Source: Enterocloster lavalensis (GTDB lineage Bacteria; Bacillota; Clostridia; Lachnospirales; Lachnospiraceae). From it: a stretch of DNA of 64,000 bases. The translations under genes and the position numbers were made by a program. The stretch's first letter is position 1; each line of letters begins with the position of its first letter. The notes beneath the pieces were generated by a model. It did not search any database. It had not been told where the DNA came from and was given only the letters and a program-made list of their open reading frames with translations. The stretch covers positions 1 through 64,000 of the forward strand of contig NZ_CABJCG010000012.1 of the NCBI RefSeq assembly GCF_902364025.1, written 5' to 3'. Positions 45,901 to 51,528 of the stretch are shown piece after piece.

Positions 45901-46199
45901 ATAATCTGGGAGGTATAATCCTTAACATATTGGTTGTCGGCAGCGTTAATCAGTCCATGGAGATCAAATCGCAGCGTGGTTCCCGGCGAAGCGCCGGCGC
46001 CATTCTCTCCCGATCCGGCGCTGGAAACCCACCCCACAATCGTCCCCTCACTTTTGGCTGCCCCAAGGTTTTCACTTGGAAGCTCCGTGGATGCCATTGC
46101 CAGGATCCCCCCATTGGTCCACACCAGGCCGCAGGTAAGGCAGAACACCAGCAGAGCCGAAACAAAACGTTTCCATATTTGATATCTTCTTATATTCAC
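39924..46199 (-). CDS. Giant secreted cell-wall-binding repeat protein (2091 aa)
   Basis: A 2091-residue exported protein starting at GTG 46199 (AGGAG 12 bases upstream). The signal peptide is about residues 1-37. Residues about 280-560 look like a right-handed beta-helix (SGTFEVINDVLIEDN, YVSASGGTNADSTNGTYGDPF). Many MucBP/InlB-type beta repeats follow, each with a MPNQDVTV- or MPGQDATV-like strand. Then comes a helical segment (about 1840-1910), a Gly-rich linker and C-terminal WYY wall-binding repeats ending TPDGYSVGPDGAWI, the same tail as the next protein. Probably a phase-variable adhesin or stalk under the switch at 48766-49056. Confidence 0.85.
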   Translation of the reverse strand: MNIRRYQIWKRFVSALLVFCLTCGLVWTNGGILAMASTELPSENLGAAKSEGTIVGWVSSAGSGENGAGASPGTTLRFDLHGLINAADNQYVKDYTSQIITTYMNTGYATILQIDNGSKIKANGPTNGSVENLTSLGVELKIALSASPDNKYIFADYYIYDTNGQGGENGRDVKMGTGADIMIGGGTGNPSQNDDRATIYKNDNGFHMVNSKVYTTFDCITNDDSLGVTPPDTRWVGNFSDWGRNVFNESEEDISSGQDSGLAYSWNFKLRPYEMVHKRVAFAIRDTSYYVSASGGTNADSTNGTYGDPFKTIDYAIQRIGNKKGYVYVMDYPAISAPISLTGSKQDITITSTNFTTDGTPVSGIKTLQRNSSYSGELFNVSGGAILRLTDIALDGAGVRSSDPLVKASAGRLEINSGANLKNCKGSPESMGSAVNITGSASLSMNFGKVSENRSEGKGAVYFDSSGTFEVINDVLIEDNQTPSGGKANVYLGEGMVITVNGDLGGGRIGVTTAKQPEASPGGMATVAAHEVKVAVPGTGSSVNTAPSPFVDNFFADLAKEDGLGVYVAVGTKNLAGAGENNDRNAVLKKNGLQISRFIREAGTGAPIAGAQSLPPISAASGDPVDLAPPGGILGYELTGIVIEQGTPPTLQGNLESGSNFGKVTGTMPNQDVTVYYELSKIESKIIFESNGGTPEPPTLTGTYNEPVNALLPTISRYGYVFKGWSSNPPDSPHGPNYISKLPDKYPFSPVTYYAIFEADPNVKFNYTVEHENQSGTVVFKTTTQENKYSVDTPLHEVKKNVKGYLWSQEDSSTIPTQYSYNGTPQDVGTFQTNGGFDGKMPGQDATVQFRYKVDYENPDNRYLLTVKHETGNFNEVAPDETSLHFPEDEITMQPVNKYGYKCVGYEFVRGHQSFDNASGLTYAITQNFDDDFVFNGLMPNQPVTLTYLYQATNRYELSIRYEDKNTGDEALRNIIPPILAGQITADRAVGGSYEEQYGYTITNPNIDRLVKPDGATIWFSSYNNDWGGTMPNDDTQVIYRHDRIPSKWADITYKADGKGSLQGGEGVSPDVQALTDGEFKASVLINDGTDKGRNKAYTLSQIKEKRLMPVPKAESEYYRFGGWFIDADDSGDLNGDETILAQDYQFEGPAVLTAHFEENPDAWITIAFEAGEHGSINTGEALTLRTTYDKKWSDIQGSTPQCTPQVNYLPDGWYANGEPVEDDTPLVNGQTYTMEFYPDPAVFGTDVSAPNALAGLNTQGKGRVTIFGTAQGYKYILTDLTGEVLAVNKGNILTSRTYFDGLYPGMPYIVYEATGNTRVETGDLIGTIQGTVSDGTQVVTPVVETNYQVFYDEEEEGKTQLLIKPADSASDYALLNHAGNVVHTPQTGAGGWQKPSGNPASLEFTGLDYNKEYTVVARPTGRNEMTAEERGEYGSTIAMDPGGELELPEYIIETVNGDVVSVGDTEVGGSRYEEAHKGDRVSITADPVDGAGRPFSHWEFAIGSVKGLGDTVHQREISFTMPDSNLVLGAVYQREASPSNAEVVYEVRGGSRGELALDPDAVQDLEDELTTDADQELMQVNRADVTYKVVYRKNGVKASESNAIKASGLYEMEHEDAYKEAWGLDVSIERYVNGRRVDRASASNASFKTYVQLDRKDVDMMDYQLFELVHDPDEGEISVSQVPMDYDPEETGGLFTFTATEGSRYVMVYNRAYRLYFLNNTVPVESRYRYCFKVRRNEWPGQDYYETEYAGVEEQLDHFISPEGADFNYMGWSYRPDKLREFDPERKITRKTYVYAFYEDNVQEVNRAREELEKAILEAIGLSDDHFLKLQESKKLKEFIEKAQEVLDREPKATIGQLEDALEDLKEDTAPYRELLEERYDDYHHIQEDGNKGGSGGGGGGGRGTKKAPFNDTAPKSYLVGTNGTWVETTGANGEKQYQFRLNGGNILRGMWARLEYPETGQTGDAGWYRFDGDGNMQSGWICDEMGKWYYCNTEKEGNYGRMATGWKQDQGDGHWYYLDPVSGEMALGWKQMDGKWYYFSPVGGGTYTYDPTKGKWIFGGGNGRPLGSMYQNEVTPDGYSVGPDGAWIQ

Positions 46200-46217
46200 T
46201 TTTCACATCATCTCCTG

Positions 46218-47858
46218 TCATTCGAAATTTAATTTTTCTTCATCCAAAAGTCCGTCCGGATCCGGGGGCGTGTCGGGACCCGCGATGATTCCTCCCGCAT
46301 ATTTATCGGTCTTGTTGTCAGGATCATAGTGATAGAAGCCGGGGCCGTCCGGGCCGTTGTGCCATTTGGGTTTGTGCTCATCGTCCACCCTGGCCGCAAA
46401 CTGTCCGTTGATGACAAGAATCCACCCCCCGTCTCCATCCTCTAAAACTTTTTTGCTTCCTGACACAGTTTTCCCCCTGGTGTTGACCACCCGGTAGGTA
46501 TCCGCTTCATCCCGCACAACGCCGTAGCCGAATTCCCGGTCTGCTTCCAGCCTTAATCCATTTATATAGTAGGAATCCTTTACACGCTTCAGCTCATTTC
46601 TGCTTCCGTAGGCAATTCCATTGCTTTTAAACCCAAAGGTAAATACCCCGTCAGCCAATTCTACCGACACCTCATCCCCTGTCTGCATAGAGCCGTCGTT
46701 CAGCTCGTCCGGGGAAAAGAAATATAGGTCCGCCTTCTCTCCCCCATATAGATTTCCGTCCTTAAAATCCTGGGATGACCACACGTCCGGGTCGTACTGG
46801 GCAACAAAGGTACTGGATCCGTCAAAAAGGACAAAACCGGTCTGCATCCTGCCCAGACCATCAAATGCATAACGGCGTCCATTGATTTTCTTGATCCGGT
46901 CCCGGTAAACCTCGCCGTTCTGGTCCGTGTGCCACCAACTGTACTCACCGTCATTGCTGTCATCCTCTGCCAGCCCCTCCTCAGGGTACATCCAGAACCA
47001 GCTGTCCTTTAACAGCTTTCCACCGTCGTAGCCTGCATAGAACCGGGCCGACAGCTCGCTGGAGGGATTGCTCTTGTCCGCGTTGCTGACGCTGCCCGCC
47101 TTCGACCACCAGGGAAGCATAATTCCGTATTCATCAAATCCATAGGTGACTCCATCGATATTCCTCTGAACCAAACGATCGCCTTTACTTCTCACCTTTT
47201 TGGACCGGTTGTTGAAATACAGCCATATCCGGTCATATTCATTGTAATCCCTTCCACTGATACTGCTGGTAATGTCATCCAGCGCATATGGATCTATCTC
47301 CGAATAATCCAGCCAGGCTTCGGTGAGCAGCGCGCCGTCCTCTCCCGCATAGCACTCCCCCTCCACCATAGGATCGTCGTCCTCATCCAACGGTTCCCCG
47401 TCCCGGTCAAACCACCCCGTAAGCATACGGCCATTTTCGTCAAACATATAGGTCTTACCCCCGATGGTTTTCCTCGGGGTGGAGGTCTTGCGGTAAGCCT
47501 TGCCGTTACCGCCGAAATAATACCAGCCGGCCTCATAGCCCGAATCCTCATCCTCCTGTGCCAGAACCCAATCGTTCTCGACCCGTTTCCCTTCCTCATC
47601 TACATAGTAGAGGCCGCTTCCGTCCTCCACAAAGCAATCCCTCTTCATGACACCGTCAGAGCCCAGGTAAAACCAGGCGTCCCTGGACTGCCTCCAGACA
47701 TTCCGCACCGGGTTATCCTCATCATCCAGGTACTTCCATTCTTCTCCGTCACTGGTCCAGCCTTCAACAGCGTACGCCGTCTTCGCCTCTATCCCGGCAA
47801 GGGAAGCTGCTGCAATGACCAGAGCCGAAGCCATCACTGCCATTTTCCTTTTTTTCAT
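46218..47858 (-). CDS. Secreted cell-wall-binding repeat protein (546 aa)
   Basis: An exported protein with signal peptide (MKKRKMAVMASALVIAAASLAGIEAKTAYA). It is built almost entirely of about 20-residue aromatic/Gly repeats (EEWKYLDDEDNPV, AWFYLGSDGVMKR, GWYYFGGNGKAYRK, MFDENGRMLTGWFDRDG), the choline/wall-binding type. It may form a wall scaffold for the larger proteins. ATG 47858 has AAGGA seven bases upstream; an earlier in-frame ATG at 47873 touches its own ribosome site. It ends 18 bases before the 2091-residue gene. Confidence 0.83.
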   Translation of the reverse strand: MKKRKMAVMASALVIAAASLAGIEAKTAYAVEGWTSDGEEWKYLDDEDNPVRNVWRQSRDAWFYLGSDGVMKRDCFVEDGSGLYYVDEEGKRVENDWVLAQEDEDSGYEAGWYYFGGNGKAYRKTSTPRKTIGGKTYMFDENGRMLTGWFDRDGEPLDEDDDPMVEGECYAGEDGALLTEAWLDYSEIDPYALDDITSSISGRDYNEYDRIWLYFNNRSKKVRSKGDRLVQRNIDGVTYGFDEYGIMLPWWSKAGSVSNADKSNPSSELSARFYAGYDGGKLLKDSWFWMYPEEGLAEDDSNDGEYSWWHTDQNGEVYRDRIKKINGRRYAFDGLGRMQTGFVLFDGSSTFVAQYDPDVWSSQDFKDGNLYGGEKADLYFFSPDELNDGSMQTGDEVSVELADGVFTFGFKSNGIAYGSRNELKRVKDSYYINGLRLEADREFGYGVVRDEADTYRVVNTRGKTVSGSKKVLEDGDGGWILVINGQFAARVDDEHKPKWHNGPDGPGFYHYDPDNKTDKYAGGIIAGPDTPPDPDGLLDEEKLNFE

Positions 47859-47947
47859 CCTCTTTTCCTTCATCCTTCCAATATAAAATATCTATGTAAA
47901 CCCTTTTAGGGATTATTTTCCAATGTCAGCACCCGGTCTGCCTTTTA

Positions 47948-48751
47948 TTACAACCCATTGTGCAGGAAATCCAGGTCCATCTCTTCCTGCGTCATAAATT
48001 TCCACGTGCTGCCTCCAAGACACTTGTCCCACGTAATATCGCAATAAATCCATTGCCCATCCAGCCAAATCCTGTTCCAGGCATGGTTTCCCCTGTAAAC
48101 CGGTTCGCATGTAAGGCCTGCCATTCTGCACAGAGACAAATAAGCGGACACATAACCCCAGCATACGGACTTCCCCTCCATCACAGCATGGTAAACCGTA
48201 CGGTTTTGCAGCGACTCATCGTAGGAAACATGGTTATAAATCCATTGGTAAAAAAACTCCGCCTTTTCTCTGTCCCCCAGGTCACGGGCCGCTCCGGCCA
48301 GCCCGGCCAGCTTATCCTGCACCTGTCTGTGCTGCCCCAGGGCCAGCCCGGGATTGTCACAGGAAAAGAAAATGGCATAATCCTCCTCCCCCTCTCTCAC
48401 CGAATACAGGGTAACGGGCTCCTTGCCCAGATAGATATAGCGGTTAAAATACCGGCCAAAAGAATGGGCTTCTTCATCGGAAGAAAAACGCGCCTCCGTC
48501 CCGGTTTGCTCCTCCCGGGAATTCCCCCGGCCCAGAGCCTCAATCACCAACGCCCCCTGGCGCTCATATTCGAGGCTGCGGACCGTCATGTCATTCGCAG
48601 AAAGACCAATGAACGTCTCTTTCCTACTTTCTTCCTCTGTTCCTGCCGGTGGCCGGTCCGCCATCCCATTCACAGCGAAGGAGGAATAAAAAAGCATATA
48701 AAGAGCCGCCGTCAGACAGATTCCGGCCTTTTTCATTCTCTTCCCCACCAT
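47948..48751 (-). CDS. Exported transglutaminase-like protein
   Basis: About 267 residues with a signal peptide (KKAGICLTAALYMLFYSSFAVNGMA). The C-terminal half is a transglutaminase-like cysteine protease fold: Cys197 in GKSVCWGYVSAYL, His223 in GNHAWNRIWL and Asp238 in YCDITWD form the triad. Such exported proteins crosslink or cleave surface proteins. First gene of the surface operon; its ribosome site (GGGAGGGGGG) lies 15 bases from the left inverted repeat of the switch. ATG 48751 or 48736 may be used. The frame stays open upstream through the inverted repeat to 48844, but without a ribosome site. Confidence 0.82.
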   Translation of the reverse strand: MVGKRMKKAGICLTAALYMLFYSSFAVNGMADRPPAGTEEESRKETFIGLSANDMTVRSLEYERQGALVIEALGRGNSREEQTGTEARFSSDEEAHSFGRYFNRYIYLGKEPVTLYSVREGEEDYAIFFSCDNPGLALGQHRQVQDKLAGLAGAARDLGDREKAEFFYQWIYNHVSYDESLQNRTVYHAVMEGKSVCWGYVSAYLSLCRMAGLTCEPVYRGNHAWNRIWLDGQWIYCDITWDKCLGGSTWKFMTQEEMDLDFLHNGL

Positions 48752-48765
48752 CCCCCCTCCCTCTC

Positions 48766-48792
48766 TACAACCGAATGTCTCTTTTGTTGTAA
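48766..48792 (+). repeat. Left inverted repeat of an invertible segment (IRL)
   Basis: A 27-base sequence that recurs, inverted, at 49030-49056 with one mismatch. Its ends TACAAC and GTTGTAA are themselves inverted about a 14-base centre, the arrangement of a tyrosine-recombinase crossover site. It lies just upstream of the transglutaminase ribosome site. Confidence 0.88.
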
Positions 48793-49029
48793 AGCCAAAC
48801 CGGGGAAAACGGTTGATTCGGAAGATAACAAGAACGATTAACAATAATTCATGTGAAATATCCGGAGAAATCCGGTTTCAGAAAAACGGCAACTAATCAG
48901 GCCCGGTCTCATTATGTGACCTGGTCTGATTGCTGTGCCAAAAATAATGTCAAATATTGTAGAAAAATGTAGAAACCTATGTAAATCTGTGATATGATAT
49001 AATATGTTTTACCAGATATAAATTCTTAA
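48793..49029. promoter_or_regulatory. 237-bp invertible promoter segment
   Basis: AT-rich non-coding DNA between IRL and IRR. Facing right is an extended -10 promoter (TGATATAAT, TATAAT at 48998-49003). Facing left toward the surface operon is TTTACA-N18-TACAAT (48985-48956). A small hairpin CCGGA/TCCGG lies at 48862-48875. Inversion would place the extended -10 box at about 48824-48819, reading into the transglutaminase gene with a leader of about 60 bases. The state of this copy (ON or OFF) cannot be fixed by eye. Confidence 0.75.
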
Positions 49030-49056
49030 TTACAACAAAAGAGACATTCCGTTGTA
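49030..49056 (-). repeat. Right inverted repeat of the invertible segment (IRR)
   Basis: Inverse copy of 48766-48792 (26 of 27 bases identical). TTACAAC (49030-49036) and GTTGTAA (49051-49057) flank a 14-base centre. It also forms the last eight codons and the stop codon of the recombinase gene. Confidence 0.88.
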
Positions 49057-49911
49057 AGGGGTCAGGATCAATCTCATACGCTCCAGCTGTTTCCTGTGTT
49101 CACTCCCGCTTTCCATAGTATAAATTCGAGTCGTGTTGATGTCCCTGTGTCCCAATATATCGGCCAGCTTGGACAGATCCTTTGTCATGGCATAGTACGT
49201 TCTTGCAAACAGATGCCTCAGATTGTGGGGGAATACCTTCTCCCGGTCTACTCCCGCCTCCAGCCCCAGGGCTTTCATTTCCCTCCAGATGTTGCTCCGG
49301 TCCAAAGCCCTTCCGCTTCTTGTCACAAATATCATTCCTCTCTCAATCCCCTTTTTTCCTGCGTAATCCAGCAATACTTTACAAAGCCTCTTTGTCAGCA
49401 GAACGGTTCTGATCCTGCCCTTGCAATCCACCTCCGCCTGCCCTTTCCCGGCCGCCTCCACTGTGATATAGGGAAGCTCGGATACACGGATTCCGCTGGA
49501 ACAGATCGTTTCCAACACCAGGCAAATTCTCTCCTTCCCGGATTCAGCCGCTGTTTTTACCAACCGCTGGTATTCCTGCTTTGAGAGCTCCCGGCTCTCC
49601 GGATAAAAGGCGTTCCGGGTGATCTTTAAAAATTTTGTCTTGCAGTCCTGCCAGCTCCAAAATTTAAAAAAACCGTTTAATGCAGCCAACGCTCCATTCA
49701 CGGTTACGGGAGCCATATTTTCACGTAAAATGCTTTTCCAGCACACAACCATTTCCTTGCGGACGGGCCTGTTGTTTGCAAACTCCATAAAATTGGTCAG
49801 GTGATACGCATACCTTTGTATGGTGTCCCTGCTCCTTTCACAGTGCTCCAACCATTTACAATATTCACGAATCTTCTGAGCTGTCATCATTCTGTCCTGA
49901 TTATTCTTCAT
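49030..49911 (-). CDS. Tyrosine recombinase (site-specific invertase)
   Basis: A 293-residue phage-integrase-type recombinase. An N-terminal SAM-like DNA-binding domain (about residues 10-95) is followed by the catalytic domain with Arg142 (SSGIRVSEL), a beta-hairpin Lys, His229/Arg232 (PHNLRHLFA), His255 (LGHRDINTT) and the nucleophile Tyr264 (TRIYTM). It should cut and invert the adjacent 237-base segment between IRL and IRR. IRR is inside its 3' end; since IRL read in the other direction encodes YNRMSLLL-stop against YNGMSLLL-stop, inversion leaves the protein intact. AGGAGG precedes ATG 49911. Confidence 0.9.
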   Translation of the reverse strand: MKNNQDRMMTAQKIREYCKWLEHCERSRDTIQRYAYHLTNFMEFANNRPVRKEMVVCWKSILRENMAPVTVNGALAALNGFFKFWSWQDCKTKFLKITRNAFYPESRELSKQEYQRLVKTAAESGKERICLVLETICSSGIRVSELPYITVEAAGKGQAEVDCKGRIRTVLLTKRLCKVLLDYAGKKGIERGMIFVTRSGRALDRSNIWREMKALGLEAGVDREKVFPHNLRHLFARTYYAMTKDLSKLADILGHRDINTTRIYTMESGSEHRKQLERMRLILTPYNGMSLLL

Positions 49912-50092
49912 CGCTGCCTCCTGCTAGTCTGTAATATCGGTAGTATTCTGTCCCAATGGCTAAAACCCCATTCCCTGTAACGCCGAAAATGGTTTTATCA
50001 ACTATTATAATCAACAAATGGTTCCGGCACCTCAATGTTTCGGATGTCTTATTAAACTAACTGGAAATATGGATTGGTTCCTCTTTTAAAAT

Positions 50093-50119
50093 TAAAAAAA
50101 GTGCCGGACACGGTCCGGC
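50093..50119 (-). terminator. Rho-independent terminator
   Basis: Minus strand: GCCGGA, five-base loop, TCCGGC, then ACTTTTTTTAAT. It is the second of two minus-strand terminators after the GyrI-like gene and shields the recombinase from read-through. Confidence 0.8.
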
Positions 50120-50177
50120 AAATTGATTTGGTCTGTCTGTCAGTTGTAAATAAACGTGAGATATATCCCCCGCACAT

Positions 50178-50212
50178 AAAAAACGGCATGAGGAACGCGA
50201 AGTCTCATGCCG
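50178..50212 (-). terminator. Rho-independent terminator of the GyrI-like gene
   Basis: Minus strand: perfect nine-base stem CGGCATGAG / CTCATGCCG followed by TTTTTT. Confidence 0.85.
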
Positions 50213-50281
50213 GGGCTTATACCGTTCGATGAAAGCGAATGCAGGCATCGGGTCCCTTCGCCCAGAGATATAAAACCGGCC

Positions 50282-50917
50282 CTACCCCTTCATCTTCACC
50301 GGATGCCGTATCACCGTCCTCCACTTTTCCGGCGCGGACCGTCTCGGGTCGGACAGATAGATTTCATGGTGCAGGCGGTCTCCGGAGAAATCGTTCTCAT
50401 ACCCGTTTTCCTCTAAAAACGCATCCAGCACGGCCACGGTCGCGGGTTCGTCGTCGTAGGATCCAAGGTGCATGATCTGCACGCACAGCCCCTCGTCAAC
50501 CGTCAGGAACTCCGCCATGGAACAGTCCAGCTTTTTCTTCCTGGAAGCCTCCTCCACCGCCCAGTCAAAGTCCTCCCGCTTCACGAAATCCGGCAGGCGG
50601 ATCACGGAAATCCAGTTAAAGCGGCTCTTGTCCGAATAATCCACGCCCAAAGTGCCCTCCTGCCACCAGAAGCCCTCCAGAGGCGGCACCACATACTCGA
50701 AAAAGCCCTCGATCCGCCGGGAGCCCTTGTAGCACATCTTGATGGTGTAGGCCACGGCGTACAGAACGCCCACCGCACGCTGATAGTCCCCGCCCTCCTG
50801 ATTGGGATCCCCGCTTCCCCGGACCGCAATGTAGCCCGCCCGCGGCACCGTGACAATCTCCGGTTGATTCCCGGGCATATAAAACTTCCTGTACTCTTTC
50901 TTGAAATCAAATGCCAT
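50282..50917 (-). CDS. GyrI-like small-molecule-binding domain protein
   Basis: A 211-residue stand-alone GyrI-like (AraC effector-binding type) protein: PEIVTVPRAGYIAVRGSGDPN at the start, FFEYVVPPLEGFWW in the middle and YLSDPRRSAPEKWRTVIRHPV at the end. Related proteins bind drugs or gyrase, or hydrolyse small electrophiles. No DNA-binding domain is attached. Aggregate context (next to Wadjet) gives no specific role. AAAGGAGGG precedes ATG 50917. Confidence 0.82.
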   Translation of the reverse strand: MAFDFKKEYRKFYMPGNQPEIVTVPRAGYIAVRGSGDPNQEGGDYQRAVGVLYAVAYTIKMCYKGSRRIEGFFEYVVPPLEGFWWQEGTLGVDYSDKSRFNWISVIRLPDFVKREDFDWAVEEASRKKKLDCSMAEFLTVDEGLCVQIMHLGSYDDEPATVAVLDAFLEENGYENDFSGDRLHHEIYLSDPRRSAPEKWRTVIRHPVKMKG

Positions 50918-50940
50918 CGGTAATTCCCTCCTTTTCCACT

Positions 50941-50949
50941 ATCATACCA
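50941..50949 (-). promoter_or_regulatory. Extended -10 promoter of the GyrI-like gene
   Basis: Minus-strand TGGTATGAT, an extended -10 box, 23 bases before the start codon; no clear -35 element. Confidence 0.45.
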
Positions 50950-51024
50950 CGTCAAACACGACATCCTTCTGTCATGTTATTGAAGTTTGCGCGGAAAATC
51001 ACGTGCCCTCTATCTCGGCAGGGA

Positions 51025-51528
51025 TCAGAAGCTTCGCAGCGTCTCCTCCTCGCCCTCGGTGGTGGTGTCGATGGAGCGGATCTCCACCTCGTAGCCGAAG
51101 CGCTCGTCCACCTTCACATACACCGTCTCCCCCGCCTTGTGGCCCAGAAGCGCCTTGCCCAGGGGGGAGTCGATGCTGATCAGCCCCTTCAGGGAATTTC
51201 CCCGCACCGTGGTGACGATCTTGTAGCGCTCTGTCTCGTCGTCCTCGGGAATGTACACCTCCACGGTGTCATTGAGGCCCACCTCGTCCGAGGAGGACTT
51301 GTCGGAAATGATCTTCGCAGTCTTGATCATGCGCTCCAGATAGCGGATGCGGCTCTCGTTGCGGTTCTTGTCCTGCTTGGCCGCCTTGTACTCGAAGTTT
51401 TCGCTCAAATCCCCGTGAGCCCTGGCCTCCTTCACCGCCTCCAGGCATTCCTTGCGCACCACCAGCTTCCGGTGCTCGATCTCCTCCATCATCTTGTCGA
51501 TGTCGCTCTGAGTCAGTTTGTCATACAT
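51025..51528 (-). CDS. greA: GreA-family transcript cleavage factor, last gene of the Wadjet operon
   Basis: A 167-residue GreA/GreB-type factor: N-terminal coiled coil with the acidic tip intact (ARAHGDLSENFEYKAAK) and a C-terminal FKBP-like domain with SPLGKALLGHKAGETV. It enters the RNA polymerase channel and rescues backtracked complexes. ATG 51528 follows AGGAAAC and lies inside the end of jetD (eight-base overlap), so it is translated with the defence genes. Whether it is the cell's only GreA or a dedicated copy cannot be told here. Confidence 0.88.
   Translation of the reverse strand: MYDKLTQSDIDKMMEEIEHRKLVVRKECLEAVKEARAHGDLSENFEYKAAKQDKNRNESRIRYLERMIKTAKIISDKSSSDEVGLNDTVEVYIPEDDETERYKIVTTVRGNSLKGLISIDSPLGKALLGHKAGETVYVKVDERFGYEVEIRSIDTTTEGEEETLRSF

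Larger units (their letters stand above)
49912..50281. other. Intergenic region upstream of the recombinase
   Basis: No gene is supported. A minus-strand TATAAT (50009-50004) could serve the recombinase but lacks a well-placed -35 box. The right half contains two terminators, listed separately. Confidence 0.5.

Noticed and set aside
48793..49029. Definite ON or OFF state of the switch in this assembly
   Set aside because: Promoter-like boxes face both directions; the stronger extended -10 faces away from the operon but this is not enough to decide the state.
49030..49911. Recombinase as remnant of a prophage or integrative element
   Set aside because: No phage or conjugation genes nearby, no tRNA attachment site, and the matching inverted repeats at its 3' end explain it as a local invertase.
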